Shown here: positions 50,131 through 59,077 of the stretch, in pieces | How positions within the stretch are numbered: the stretch's first letter is position 1 | Layout of the letters: each line of letters begins with the position of its first letter | Origin: Micromonospora yangpuensis | GTDB taxonomy: Bacteria > Actinomycetota > Actinomycetes > Mycobacteriales > Micromonosporaceae | NCBI RefSeq assembly: GCF_900091615.1 | Contig: NZ_FMIA01000002.1 | Location: forward strand, 3,038,001 to 3,102,000 | Direction: 5' to 3' | Length of the DNA: 64,000 nucleotides | Made by a program: the position numbers and the translations under genes | The notes under the pieces: generated by a model | Seen by the model: the letters and a program-made list of their open reading frames with translations, nothing else | The model's database searches: none | What the model was told of the DNA's origin: nothing

Positions 50131-50973
50131 TCAGCCCTTCAGGCCGGTGTGGGCCAGCCCCTCGACGAACTGCCGCTGGGCGAGCACGAAGATGACCAGG
50201 ACCGGCACGGCGGTCATCGAGGCGGCCGAGAGCTGCACGTCCCACATCGGTCCGCCGTAGATGTCGACGAACTGGGTGAGCGCCTGGGGGAGGGTGAACT
50301 TCTCCGGTGAGGAGAGGAAGACGATCGGCTCCAGGAACAGGTTCCAGCTGTGCAGGAAGGTGAAGATCGCCACCGCGCCGAGGGCCGGCCGGGCCAGCGG
50401 CAACGCGATGCGCCAGAAGGTGCCGAGCCGGCCCAGCCCGTCGACCCGGGCGGCTTCCTCCAGCTCGCCGGGCAGGGTGATGAAGAACTGCCGCATGATG
50501 AAGGTGGCCAGCACGCTCGGCGCGCCGAAGATCGGCACCAGGATCAGCGGCCAGTGGGTGTCCACCAGGCCCCACGAGTTGAACATCCGGAACAGCGGCA
50601 CGATGGTCACCTCGCTCGGGATGAGCAGCCCGACCAGCACCACCACGAAGAGCACGTGCTGGCCCCGGAAGCGGATCCGGGCGAAGGCGTACCCGGCGAG
50701 TGAGGAGACGGCCAGGGTGCCGATGGTGACCACGGCCGCGATGTAGGCGCTGTTGAAGTACTGCTGCGCGAAGGGTTGCAGCTCGAAGACCCGCCGGTAC
50801 GCCGCGAGGCTGGCGTCGGTGGGGAAGAGCGACGGTGGGAAGGCGAAGATGTCGCTGACCGGCTTGACCGACGAGGTGACCATCCACCAGGTGGGGAAGA
50901 CGAACGGGACGGCCAGCAGGCAGAGTGCGCCGTAGAGCGCGACCCTGACCCGGGCGGGGAGCCTACTGTTCAT
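50131..50973 (-). CDS. Carbohydrate ABC importer permease (MalG-like)
   Basis: A 280-residue permease with six hydrophobic helices. The family EAA loop is LEEAARVDGLGRLGTFWRIALPLARPAL, and the first periplasmic region is the usual TSSVKPVSDIFAFPPSLFP. Its ATG at 50973 overlaps the 3' end of the partner permease by 11 bp. It forms the channel with the MalF-like protein. No ATPase gene is adjacent, so a shared MsiK-type ATPase encoded elsewhere, as usual in actinomycetes, would drive it. Confidence 0.94.
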   Translation of the reverse strand: MNSRLPARVRVALYGALCLLAVPFVFPTWWMVTSSVKPVSDIFAFPPSLFPTDASLAAYRRVFELQPFAQQYFNSAYIAAVVTIGTLAVSSLAGYAFARIRFRGQHVLFVVVLVGLLIPSEVTIVPLFRMFNSWGLVDTHWPLILVPIFGAPSVLATFIMRQFFITLPGELEEAARVDGLGRLGTFWRIALPLARPALGAVAIFTFLHSWNLFLEPIVFLSSPEKFTLPQALTQFVDIYGGPMWDVQLSAASMTAVPVLVIFVLAQRQFVEGLAHTGLKG

Positions 50974-51913
50974 GGTGGACCCACCTTCTGCGCATCCGCC
51001 ACTGCACGACGGTGAGCACCAGCACGATCAGGAAGAGCAGCACCGACAGGGTCGCGCCGTAGCCGAACTGGTGGAACTGGAACGCCTGCTGGTAGAGGTA
51101 GTAGACGAGCACCGTGGTCGAGGTGCCGGGCCCGCCCTGGGTGAGCACGGCGATCTGGGCGAACACCTGCAACGAGCCGACCACGGTGATGATCGAGGTG
51201 AGCAGGATGGTCGGGCTGATCAGCGGCACGGTGATCCGCCGGAACCGGGTCCAGGCGCCGGCGCCCTCGACCCGGGCGGCCTCGTACAGCTCCGCCGGCA
51301 CGCCCTGCAGGGCGGCCAGGAACAGCACCATGTTCAGACCGACGTTCTTCACCACCTGCACCACGACCACCGACAGCAGGGCGGTGGTGTCGCCGCGCAG
51401 CCAGTTCGGGCCGTCCACGCCGACCGCGCCGAGCGCCCCGTTGACCCCGCCGTTGTCCTGCAGCAGGAAACCCCAGACGATCGTCCAGGCCACCAGCGAG
51501 ACCACCACCGGGGAGAAGAACAGCGTCCGGAACACCACGGTGCCGCGTAGCCGCTGGTTGAGCAGCACCGCCAGGAGCAGGGCCAGGCTGAGGTTGAGCG
51601 CCACCAGGCCGACCGAGAACAGCCCGGTGGCCCGCAGCACCGACGGCAGGTTCGCGTCCTCGGCCAGGCTCCGGTAGTTGTCCGGGCCGACGAACTCGAA
51701 GGTGCCGGCGAGCACGTTCCACTCGTGCAGGCTGTACCAGAACACCAGGCCGAGGGGGACCAGCACGAACAGCACCGTGCCGACCAGCTGGGGGGCGACG
51801 AAGAGCAGGCCGGCGAGGTGGTCGCGGCGGCGGTTGGTCCACCAGCCGCGCCGGGGCGCCGCGGCGGGCCGGTCTCCGGCCCGCCGCGGGGTGTCCCTGG
51901 TCAGGACCGACAT
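50963..51913 (-). CDS. Carbohydrate ABC importer permease (MalF-like)
   Basis: A 316-residue permease starting ATG 51913. A basic N-terminal tail (PRRGWWTNRRRDHLAG) leads into the first helix (FVAPQLVGTVLFVLVPLGLVFW). The EAA loop is LYEAARVEGAGAWTRFRRITVPLISPTI. It lies 10 bp downstream of the binding-protein gene and overlaps the MalG-like gene. The sugar is unknown; the neighbouring FAD oxidoreductase and GH43-like hydrolase suggest plant-polysaccharide-derived sugars. Confidence 0.94.
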   Translation of the reverse strand: MSVLTRDTPRRAGDRPAAAPRRGWWTNRRRDHLAGLLFVAPQLVGTVLFVLVPLGLVFWYSLHEWNVLAGTFEFVGPDNYRSLAEDANLPSVLRATGLFSVGLVALNLSLALLLAVLLNQRLRGTVVFRTLFFSPVVVSLVAWTIVWGFLLQDNGGVNGALGAVGVDGPNWLRGDTTALLSVVVVQVVKNVGLNMVLFLAALQGVPAELYEAARVEGAGAWTRFRRITVPLISPTILLTSIITVVGSLQVFAQIAVLTQGGPGTSTTVLVYYLYQQAFQFHQFGYGATLSVLLFLIVLVLTVVQWRMRRRWVHHEQ

Positions 51914-51923
51914 CCGGGTTCGC

Positions 51924-53195
51924 CTACTTCGCCAGCAGCGGGTTGATCGCCGCGCAGGTGCCCTGGAGTACGCCCCGCACGTCGGCGTCGGGACGCCACA
52001 GCGGGTCCAGCGCGGCCCGTACCGCCTGGCTCAGCTCGGCCTGGCCGGTGTGGCTGGGCTTCACCACGCCCTCGGCGATCCCGTCGAGCACCACGTCCTG
52101 CAGCTGCTTCGGGCTCAGCAGCGGGTTGGTCTTGGCGAGCGTCTCGGCGGTCAGCAGCGAGGTGCGCGGCGGCGGGAAGAACTGGGCCAGCTTCGCCGAG
52201 TTGGTGGGGTTGGTCAGGTACGCCAGGAAGTCGGCGGCGGCCTCGGCGTTGCGGCCCTGCTTGAGCACGCCCATGCCGCCCTGGCCGATGACCGCGTACT
52301 CGCCCTTCGGGCCGGCCGGCAGCGGCACCAGGTCCCAGTCGAACTTCTGGTCGGCCAGCAGGGAGGCCCGGGAGATCTGGGTGATGGTCATGGCGGCCTC
52401 ACCGGCGAAGAAGTCGGCGGTGGTGCCCGGTCCGGGCAGTGCCTTGTCGACGAAGATGCCCCGGTGCAGGGCGGTCATCGCCTCGACCATCTCCGGGGAG
52501 TCGAAGCCGCAGGTCTTGCCGTCCTCGCTCCACGCCTGGGCGCCCCAGCCGGTCCACACGGTGGAGAGGAAGTCCCAGTTCTTGTAGTCGAAGTCGCGGA
52601 CCACCAGGCCGGCCTTGCCGGTCTTCGCCTGCACCGTCGAGGCGGCGGACAGCGCGTTCGGCCAGGTCCACTGGCCGCCGGCGATCAGCTCCGCCGGCTT
52701 CTTCGCCCCGGCGGTGGTCAGCAGGTCGGTGTTGACGAAGACCCCGAACGGCGAGGTGGAGAAGGGGTACGCGTACAGCTTGCCGTCGGTCTGCCACAGC
52801 TTCGTCGCGGCCGGGGTCAGCTCGTCGAAGGCGTACCCGTCGGTGGCCTTGAGGGTGTCGTCCAGCGGGACCAGCGCGCCGGAGTTGACGAAGTCGGGGG
52901 CCGAGTTCTCCAGCACCCAGGCCAGGTCGGGTGGGTTGCCGCCGGCGATCTGGGTGGTCAGCGTGGTGGTGTAGGTCTCGAACGGCAGCGGGTCGAAGGT
53001 GATCCCGGCGACGTTCGGGTTGGCCGCGGTGTACTCGGCGGCGATCTCGTTGAACAGTTTCAGGTGGGCCTCGTTCGCCGACCAGGTGGTCATCCGCAGG
53101 GTGACCGGGCCGTCGGACTCGGCGGAGTCGCCGCCACAGGCGGTCAGGCCGAGCAGCGCGCTGAGCGCGACGACGGCCGTCAACCGGATCCTCAT
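51924..53195 (-). CDS. Carbohydrate ABC importer substrate-binding lipoprotein
   Basis: A 423-residue family 1 solute-binding protein. Start ATG 53195 opens into a lipoprotein signal (AVVALSALLGLTACGGD; lipobox LTAC). The mature part has the family landmarks LRMTTWSANEAHLKLFNEIAAEY, GNPPDLAWVLENSAPDF, YAYPFSTSPFGVFVN and FFAGEAAMTITQIS. It captures an oligosaccharide for the two following permeases. It is 16 bp after the stop of the FAD-dependent oxidoreductase, so the four genes form one operon, probably under the LacI repressor at 54911. Confidence 0.95.
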   Translation of the reverse strand: MRIRLTAVVALSALLGLTACGGDSAESDGPVTLRMTTWSANEAHLKLFNEIAAEYTAANPNVAGITFDPLPFETYTTTLTTQIAGGNPPDLAWVLENSAPDFVNSGALVPLDDTLKATDGYAFDELTPAATKLWQTDGKLYAYPFSTSPFGVFVNTDLLTTAGAKKPAELIAGGQWTWPNALSAASTVQAKTGKAGLVVRDFDYKNWDFLSTVWTGWGAQAWSEDGKTCGFDSPEMVEAMTALHRGIFVDKALPGPGTTADFFAGEAAMTITQISRASLLADQKFDWDLVPLPAGPKGEYAVIGQGGMGVLKQGRNAEAAADFLAYLTNPTNSAKLAQFFPPPRTSLLTAETLAKTNPLLSPKQLQDVVLDGIAEGVVKPSHTGQAELSQAVRAALDPLWRPDADVRGVLQGTCAAINPLLAK

Positions 53196-53211
53196 CTGGG
53201 TGTGTCCTTCC

Positions 53212-54846
53212 TCAGTAGCCGGTGATGTCGGGCCAGCGCAGCTCGACACCCGCGTCGGCGAGGCGGTGCTGGAAGTCGGCCAGCAGGCCGGGGGTGTAGC
53301 GCACCGCACGGGGGGTGACCCGCCGGGCCAGGCAGAAGTCGGCGAGCAGGCCGGCGACCTCGCCGATGTTCCACTCCACCGGGTGCAGGCGGTACGAGCC
53401 GTTGGTGATGTGGGTGGTGCCGATGTTCTTGCCGGCGGGCAGCAGGTTCTCCACCCGCCGGGGGATCAGCGCGCCGAGCGGGATCTCGAACGGGCAGGAG
53501 GCCACGTCTACGTAGTTGTCGCCGCCGGTGGAGGGGTGCAGGTCGATGCGGTACATGCCGACGCCCACCGAGTCGGCGTAGCTGACCGCGCCCTTGTCGC
53601 CCCGGACCGCCAGGGAGAGGTCCTGCTCGACCACTGTGTACTCGGCGCGGATGCGCCGGGACTCGCGCACGTAGGGGGCCTGGGACAGGCCGCTGTGGGT
53701 GAGGTCGCCACCGGTGGCGGCGGTGCCGTTGCCGGTGACGTCGCCGCGCAGCCGCAGGCTCGGGAAGCCGGTGCCGCCGTCGGTGCGGGGGGCCTCGGTC
53801 TGCAGCCAGTACAGCACCGACAGGGACAGCTCCCGGGCCGCCGCGATGACCGCGTCGGGGTCGGCCACGTCGATCAGCGGCTGCTCGAAGTAGTCGATCA
53901 TCGGCCAGTTGACCAGGCAGATGTCGCTGTCGTACGCCCCGGGCAGGAAGTTGCGCCGGGCGGCGATGCGCCGGAACGTCCACAGGTTGCCGTCGCCGGG
54001 GTTGACCCGCTGGTCGGCCTGGACCAGCCAGGGGTCGTCGTCGGGGTTCGGGGTGAAGCTGCGCTCGGAGATCTCCAGCGTGCGCGGGTTGGGGGAGCGG
54101 AACGACAGCATCCGGTCGCCCCAGTACGGCGGTTGGTAGTCCCGCCAGAAGTCGTACGCCGCGGGTTTGTCGATGGTGTGGTCGCCGTCGACGTGGTCGA
54201 CCGCGAAGCAGACCGACACGGCCTGCATGTTGGTCGGCTGGGCCTGCTCGGGCGCGCTCGGCTCGCCGGTGTCGGCCCGGGACTCGAAGCCGGTGACGTA
54301 CTCGGTGCCGGTCAGCGGCAGCAACTCGCCGGTCTCGGTGGCGTCCAGCACGTACGGCGCGTTCAGGTGCAGCCGCTCGCCGGTGTCCCGGTGCTGCACG
54401 GTGACCCCGGTGACCCGGTCGCCGTCGGTGTCGGCGGCCACCGGCCGGTACGGCTGCAGCACCCGCAACCGCCCGGACCCGCGGTACGGCGCCAGCATGT
54501 TCTCCAGCACCGCCACCGCCACCCGGGGTTCGTGGCAGAGCCGGCTGACGTGGCCGGCGCCCGGGTTCAGCGCGGTGCTGCGTCGGGCCCGGTCGGTCAG
54601 CGGGTACCAGTTGCGGTAGTGCTCCCGGATGCCCTCGCGCAGCGCCCGGTAGCTGGCGGTGACGCCGAAGTGCTCCACCCAGGAGTGTTCGTCCGGGGGC
54701 ACCGCCTGGCTGGTGAGCTGCCCGCCGAGCCAGGCGTACTCCTCGGTCAGCAGTACGGTGCGGCCGGCGCGCAGCGCGGCCAGGGCGGCGGCGACGCCGC
54801 CGAGTCCACCGCCGACGATCAGTACCTCGGCCTGCATCTCGGGCAC
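53212..54846 (-). CDS. FAD-dependent oxidoreductase (FAD_oxidored family)
   Basis: A 544-residue flavoprotein beginning with the dinucleotide fold (EVLIVGGGLGGVAAALAALRAGRTVLLTEE) and WLGGQLTSQAVPPDEHSW, a motif of the FAD_oxidored family often encoded with sugar importers and glycoside hydrolases. The C-terminal FAD contact is NLLPAGKNIGTTHITNGSYRLHPVEWNIGEVAG. No secretion signal is present. It is the first gene of the sugar importer operon, downstream of the LacI gene on the same strand. It probably oxidises a sugar or sugar acid after uptake; the reaction is not known for this subgroup. Confidence 0.88.
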   Translation of the reverse strand: MPEMQAEVLIVGGGLGGVAAALAALRAGRTVLLTEEYAWLGGQLTSQAVPPDEHSWVEHFGVTASYRALREGIREHYRNWYPLTDRARRSTALNPGAGHVSRLCHEPRVAVAVLENMLAPYRGSGRLRVLQPYRPVAADTDGDRVTGVTVQHRDTGERLHLNAPYVLDATETGELLPLTGTEYVTGFESRADTGEPSAPEQAQPTNMQAVSVCFAVDHVDGDHTIDKPAAYDFWRDYQPPYWGDRMLSFRSPNPRTLEISERSFTPNPDDDPWLVQADQRVNPGDGNLWTFRRIAARRNFLPGAYDSDICLVNWPMIDYFEQPLIDVADPDAVIAAARELSLSVLYWLQTEAPRTDGGTGFPSLRLRGDVTGNGTAATGGDLTHSGLSQAPYVRESRRIRAEYTVVEQDLSLAVRGDKGAVSYADSVGVGMYRIDLHPSTGGDNYVDVASCPFEIPLGALIPRRVENLLPAGKNIGTTHITNGSYRLHPVEWNIGEVAGLLADFCLARRVTPRAVRYTPGLLADFQHRLADAGVELRWPDITGY

Positions 54847-54910
54847 GGTCCGTCCTTTCCGGGGGGTGGGGGTGGCCGCCCGCGTGAAGGTGGCGGCCGC
54901 AGGGGTGTGG

Positions 54911-55945
54911 TCAGGGGCGGGGTGGGGCCAGGGTGGTGCCGTCGACCGGTTGGCAGGGCAGCAGCCGTTGGGTCACCGTGTCGGGCAGCGCGGCGAGCAG
55001 CCCGGTGAGCACCTCGACGGCCTGCCAGCCCATCTCGCGGCGGGGGATCCGGAAGCCGGTGAACTCCCGGTCGCTGCTGGTCGGCCGGGTCGGGTCGCCC
55101 AGGGTCAGGATGGACAGGTCGGTGGGGACGGCCAGGCCCCGGTCGTGGGCGACGGCGGCGAGGGCGACGCCGTCGGCGTACTCCTCGACCACCACGGCGG
55201 TGACCCCGTCGGCCAGCAGCGGGTCGAGCAGGTCGGCCGGGTCGCGGTCGGTCGACAGGTGCCGGGCCGGCAGCCCGGCCGCGTCCAGGGTCTCGCGGTA
55301 GCCGGCGAACCGGTCGGCGGGGGACTCCGGGCCGGTGGCGCCCTGACCCAGGTACGCCAGCTCGCGGTGGCCGGCGTCGAGGGCCCGACGGACCACGGCG
55401 GCGGTGGCGGCGCGGTAGTCGGCACCGACGTAGGGCACCGGTCCGCCGGCGTCGTCGCGCCGGCCCACCGACACGAAGGGGTGTCCCTCGGCGACCAGCC
55501 GGGCCAGCTCCTCGGGGTCGAGGGAGCGGCCGAGCAGTATGCAGCCGTCGGCCAGCCGGAGCCGGTTGTCGTGGTGGAAGATGCGGCGTCGGCCGTCGGT
55601 GACCGGGGCGCTGGTGAGCAGCAGCAGGTCGCAGCCGAGCCGTTCGGCGGACTCCTCGATGCCGACCAGGAACGGGTGGTAGAAGTCGCCGGTGCCGGCC
55701 GGGAAGACCGGCTCGTAGGTGAACACGCCGAGGATCCGGTTGTGCCGGGCGGCGAGCCGGCGGGCCACCGGGTCGGCGACGTACCCGGTGGTGCGGATGG
55801 CGGTCAGCACCCGGTCGCGGGTGTCCGGGGCGATCCGGACGGTGCCGTCGTCGCGGCCGTTGAGCACCAGGGAGACGGTGGCCTGGCTGACGCCGGTCAT
55901 CCGGGCGATGTCCTGCTGGGTCACCCGCCTACGCGATCCGGTCAC
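54911..55945 (-). CDS. LacI-family transcriptional repressor
   Basis: A 344-residue regulator. The DNA-binding head is VTQQDIARMTGVSQATVSLVLNGRD with the hinge helix VARRLAARHNRILGVF. The rest is a periplasmic-binding-protein-like sensor (YHPFLVGIEESAERLGCDLLLLTS; ADGCILLGRSLD; VTAVVVEEYADGVALAAVAHDRG). Two matching palindromes lie between it and the divergent hydrolase gene (55969-55984 and 56066-56081), so autorepression and control of the hydrolase and importer operon are likely, relieved by an imported sugar. Confidence 0.94.
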   Translation of the reverse strand: MTGSRRRVTQQDIARMTGVSQATVSLVLNGRDDGTVRIAPDTRDRVLTAIRTTGYVADPVARRLAARHNRILGVFTYEPVFPAGTGDFYHPFLVGIEESAERLGCDLLLLTSAPVTDGRRRIFHHDNRLRLADGCILLGRSLDPEELARLVAEGHPFVSVGRRDDAGGPVPYVGADYRAATAAVVRRALDAGHRELAYLGQGATGPESPADRFAGYRETLDAAGLPARHLSTDRDPADLLDPLLADGVTAVVVEEYADGVALAAVAHDRGLAVPTDLSILTLGDPTRPTSSDREFTGFRIPRREMGWQAVEVLTGLLAALPDTVTQRLLPCQPVDGTTLAPPRP

Positions 55946-55968
55946 GCTCGGTGTCCAATCGTTTCAGT

Positions 55969-55984
55969 GCTAATACGCATTAGC
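55969..55984. promoter_or_regulatory. LacI-type operator 1
   Basis: GCTAATACGCATTAGC is a near-perfect 16-bp palindrome (central two pairs differ), 24 nt upstream of the LacI gene start. Confidence 0.75.
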
Positions 55985-56065
55985 GACGTTGGTGTGAAAT
56001 CCTGCGACCCGGTCCCCGCCGCCGTCAACCCTCGGCGACCGAAAACTTCTCGGCCGCAAGCGCGT

Positions 56066-56081
56066 GATAATCCGTATTAGC
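56066..56081. promoter_or_regulatory. LacI-type operator 2
   Basis: GATAATCCGTATTAGC (reverse complement GCTAATACGGATTATC) matches operator 1 at 13 of 16 positions. It lies about 100 nt before the hydrolase ATG and 97 nt from operator 1, roughly nine helical turns, which would allow looping. Confidence 0.7.
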
Positions 56082-56184
56082 GCCTTGACGCTGGCCCGCG
56101 GACCGCCGCAGACTCATCGATCACGAGGCCCGCTCCCTCGTCGAGCGGGATCTCACACACGGTCACTGACGGTGGGGAGATCCG

Positions 56185-57222
56185 ATGGAGAACGAACCCC
56201 TGCGCAGCCCGTCCGCGTCACCCGGTCCGGCCGCGGTGAGCCGCCGCGGCCTGCTGCGCGGCGCGGCCCTGCTCGGCACCGCGACCGCCGCCGGCACCGC
56301 GCTCGGTGGCACCCTCGCCGCCGGTTCCGCCCTCGGCGGACCGGCCGGTTTCCCCAGCTACCGGTACGTCCGCGACGCGTTCGCCCGACCGCTGGCCTAC
56401 GACCCGACCGGCGAGACGATCTTTCCGTGCGTGCGTGGGGTCTACGACAAGATCTCCGGCGCCCGGGGGCGGTACTACCTCTACTACGCCCCGCACGACG
56501 CCCCCGGCGGCATCTGCCTGGCCTACGCCGACCGGCTGGAGGGCCCCTACACCGAGCACCCGGGCAACCCGATCGTGGACCGGCGGCTGCCCACCACCAC
56601 GGTCAGCCACGTCTCCTCGCCGCACGTGGTGTGGAACGACTCCAGCCGGGAGTTCTTCCTCTACTTCCACGGCGAGAACACCACCACCCGGGTGGCCCGC
56701 TCCCGCGACGGCATCACCTTCACCGACGAGACGCCGATCCTGAGCACCCGCCTGGTGCCGAACACCACCGAGACCTCGTACGCCCGGGTCTTCGCGCACC
56801 GGGTGGCCGGGCGGAACAACACGTACGTCATGCTCTTCATGGGCGCGCACACCGTCGGCCCCGGCACCCGCAAGATCTTCTGGGGGTGGTCGCCGAACGG
56901 GTGGGACCAGTGGCAGTTCGCCCCCAATCCGCTGGTCTCGCCGGCCGGCGACGGGCTGACCGACATCTCCGGCCCGCACCTGCTGACCCGCAACGGCACC
57001 ACGTACGTGGCGTACCACGGCAACGACGGGCGGATCCGGATCACCGAGGTCGGCAACAACTTCGACCGGGAGGTGCACCTCGGGGTCTTCCACGCCCCGG
57101 TTGCCTCGGACAACGGCCGGGTCGCCGCGCCCAGCTTCGGCACCGACGGCGGCGTGTCGTACATGCTCTACGAGGCCGGCCCCCGCCTGGACGCCCGGAT
57201 CTGCGTCGCCCGCGCCGGCTGA
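56185..57222 (+). CDS. Secreted GH43-like five-bladed beta-propeller glycoside hydrolase
   Basis: A 345-residue exported protein with a twin-arginine signal (SRRGLLRGAALLGTATAAGT). The mature part shows the repeated blade pattern of the GH43/GH32 superfamily: RYYLYYAPHDAPGGICLAYADRLEGPYTEHPGNPI, SHVSSPHVVWNDSSREFFLYFHG, ARVFAHRVAGRNNTYVMLFMGAH and SGPHLLTRNGTTYVAYHGNDGRI. Relatives release arabinose, xylose or galactose from plant polymers. The exact catalytic acids were not assigned. It is divergent from the LacI gene with two operators between, so it is probably induced together with the importer. Confidence 0.8.
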   Translation: MENEPLRSPSASPGPAAVSRRGLLRGAALLGTATAAGTALGGTLAAGSALGGPAGFPSYRYVRDAFARPLAYDPTGETIFPCVRGVYDKISGARGRYYLYYAPHDAPGGICLAYADRLEGPYTEHPGNPIVDRRLPTTTVSHVSSPHVVWNDSSREFFLYFHGENTTTRVARSRDGITFTDETPILSTRLVPNTTETSYARVFAHRVAGRNNTYVMLFMGAHTVGPGTRKIFWGWSPNGWDQWQFAPNPLVSPAGDGLTDISGPHLLTRNGTTYVAYHGNDGRIRITEVGNNFDREVHLGVFHAPVASDNGRVAAPSFGTDGGVSYMLYEAGPRLDARICVARAG

Positions 57223-57234
57223 CCCCGCCGGGGC

Positions 57235-57948
57235 TCAGGCCAGCAGGATCTCCCGCATCCGCGCGCCCGGGTTGAACCGGCCGACCACCCGGGCGACGGC
57301 CGGATCCAGCACGTCCAGGGTGTTGTTGCGGCGCATCAGTTCCCGGACCGCCGGGGGCAGCCGGGGTGGATCGTCCATCGTGGCGAGCACCTGGGCGGCG
57401 GTCGAGATGAGCGAGTCGGCCAGGGTGGCGGCATCGGTGTCCAACCGCACCCGGCCGTACTCCCAGCCGGCGGTGGTGAGGTCGAGCACCTCGAACACCC
57501 GGGTCACCACCGGGACCGGGTCGGTGACCCGGTCCAGCCGGTCGGCGTTCGCACCGACGACCGCGACGGCGGCGGTCACCTGCGCGTACGGGTGGAGGCC
57601 GGACGGCAGGGCGAACAGCGGCCAGCGCAGCGCGTGGCCGGCCTCCTTCCACAGCGGCCGGTAGTTACGGCGGTGCACCAGCAGTCGGCGCCCGGTGCGC
57701 CGGTGCACCTCGTGGGCCTGGGCCTGCAGGTCCGCGTGGGCCTCGTCGGCGGCGTCACCGACGATCCGCGCCGCCACCACCAGGCCGTCGTCGTCACCGA
57801 GCAGCTGGGCGACCGCGCCTACCTGGTCGGCGAACCGGACCCGCGCATGGTCGCCGTAGCGGCCCCGGACCTCGCGGAGCAGTTCCTGCTGTCGTACCGG
57901 ATCCAGCTGGACCTGCCTGCCACCCAGTAACTGCCGGAGCCACCGCAT
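57235..57948 (-). CDS. Hypothetical cytosolic protein
   Basis: A 237-residue soluble protein, start ATG 57948. The sequence is helix-rich (VRQQELLREVRGRYGDHARV; AHADLQAQAHEVHRRTGRRL; VRELMRRNNTLDVLDPAVAR) with a hydrophobic but not membrane-like centre (VTAAVAVVGANADRLDRVTD). I do not recognise a family. It converges on the GH43-like gene with only 12 bp between stops and does not obviously belong to either neighbouring operon. Confidence 0.7.
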   Translation of the reverse strand: MRWLRQLLGGRQVQLDPVRQQELLREVRGRYGDHARVRFADQVGAVAQLLGDDDGLVVAARIVGDAADEAHADLQAQAHEVHRRTGRRLLVHRRNYRPLWKEAGHALRWPLFALPSGLHPYAQVTAAVAVVGANADRLDRVTDPVPVVTRVFEVLDLTTAGWEYGRVRLDTDAATLADSLISTAAQVLATMDDPPRLPPAVRELMRRNNTLDVLDPAVARVVGRFNPGARMREILLA

Positions 57949-58082
57949 CTCGCCTCGTTTCAGCAGCCGTCGCGGACCGCGGCAATGCTAGTGCGTCGCG
58001 GCCGCCCGGTGCGGCGGTGGGGGGTGACCGAGCGTTGAAAAATCGACATCAGTCGTTTGACGTGTGATGTCTGGGCCGCTAG

Positions 58083-58844
58083 TCAGCGGCGCAGCCGCAC
58101 CGGGTCCGCGGAGCCGCCCCGACGGACCAGCCAGGCCTCGGTGATGTGGGTGAACATCGCCTGCGCGGCACCCTCCGGGTCGTGCGCGGCGATCCGCTCG
58201 TAGATGAGCCGGTGCCCACGGTTGGACGCCGCGCAGAGCGCGGGTTCGGTCCGGCCCATGTAGCGGACGGTGTTGACGACCTGGCTCTCCAGCGCCCGGA
58301 CGACGCCCCGGGCGATGCGGTTGCCGGAGGCCTGCATGACCGTGTCGTGGAAGGCCCGGTCGTGCTCGTGGTAGGTGACGTGGTCGTCGAGCAGCTCGTC
58401 CATCCGCTCCACCATGGTCCCCAGCCGGTCGACGGTCTCGGCGTCGGCGAGGCGGGCCGCGACGTTGGCCATGTCGGACTCCAGCAGTCGCCGGGTCACC
58501 ACGAGGTCGTCGAGGATCGCCAGGCTGTCGTCCTTGGCGATGGTGGCGGCCAGGACGAGCTCGTCGAGCATGTCCCACATCGCCGACGGGGTGACCATGG
58601 TGCCCGCACCCTGGCGGACCTGGACCAGGCCCTTCTCCTGGAGGATCTTGACCGCCTCCCGCACGACGGTCCGGCTCACCGAGAAGGTCCGGCAGAGCGC
58701 CGGCTCCGGCGGCAGCGGTGTACCGGACGGGTGCACCCCCGCGACGATGCGCTCCACCAGCTCGGCGGTGACGGCCCTGGCGAGGTTGGTCGGCCGGCGC
58801 GACCAGGTCGGAGCGGGCAGGGCGGTCTCCTGCGGTGGCGACAT
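58083..58844 (-). CDS. GntR-family regulator, FadR/FCD subfamily
   Basis: A 253-residue regulator with an N-terminal winged helix (ARAVTAELVERIVAGVHPSG; LCRTFSVSRTVVREAVKILQEKGLVQVRQGAGTMV) and a C-terminal FCD domain with the metal-ligand pattern (DLVVTRRLLESDMANVAAR; HEHDRAFHDTVMQASGN; RGHRLIYERIAAHDPEGA). It is of the type that controls sugar-acid catabolism (DgoR/UxuR-like). A matching site lies 64 nt upstream of its start. Its targets may include the secreted ThuA-domain protein or the RbsA-type importer on its right. It is a different branch from the GntR at 25723, with a different operator. Confidence 0.93.
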   Translation of the reverse strand: MSPPQETALPAPTWSRRPTNLARAVTAELVERIVAGVHPSGTPLPPEPALCRTFSVSRTVVREAVKILQEKGLVQVRQGAGTMVTPSAMWDMLDELVLAATIAKDDSLAILDDLVVTRRLLESDMANVAARLADAETVDRLGTMVERMDELLDDHVTYHEHDRAFHDTVMQASGNRIARGVVRALESQVVNTVRYMGRTEPALCAASNRGHRLIYERIAAHDPEGAAQAMFTHITEAWLVRRGGSADPVRLRR

Positions 58845-58907
58845 GTTCTTCCTCCGGGTGGCCCGCCGTGGGCCCGGCGTCCGTGGGTCAGTCTACGGCG
58901 GAGGATG

Positions 58908-58928
58908 GACGTGATACGTCATACGATC
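58908..58928. promoter_or_regulatory. Candidate FadR-type operator (TCGTATGACGTATCA on minus strand)
   Basis: The minus strand reads TCGTATGACGTATCACG here, containing the GTATGAC core common in DgoR/UxuR-type operators and a partly symmetric TGATACGTCATACGA. It lies in the promoter region of the GntR gene, so autoregulation is likely. Confidence 0.5.
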
Positions 58929-59013
58929 TACCTTTCGGTCTGTGATGGATGATCGGGCCGTCGTCCTGCCGTCGTCGCGCCACGAGGTGTCACCCGCCGG
59001 CCGGCACCGAGCC

Positions 59014-59051
59014 GACGGTCCGGCCGGGACTGACGTCCCGGCCGGACCGTC
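59014..59051 (-). terminator. Perfect 17-bp-stem intrinsic terminator
   Basis: GACGGTCCGGCCGGGAC (59014-59030) is exactly complementary to 59035-59051 with a TGAC loop. It lies 27 bp past the stop of the minus-strand ThuA-domain gene. Confidence 0.85.
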
Positions 59052-59077
59052 ACCGGTCACTAACCGGCGGTGGGCGG

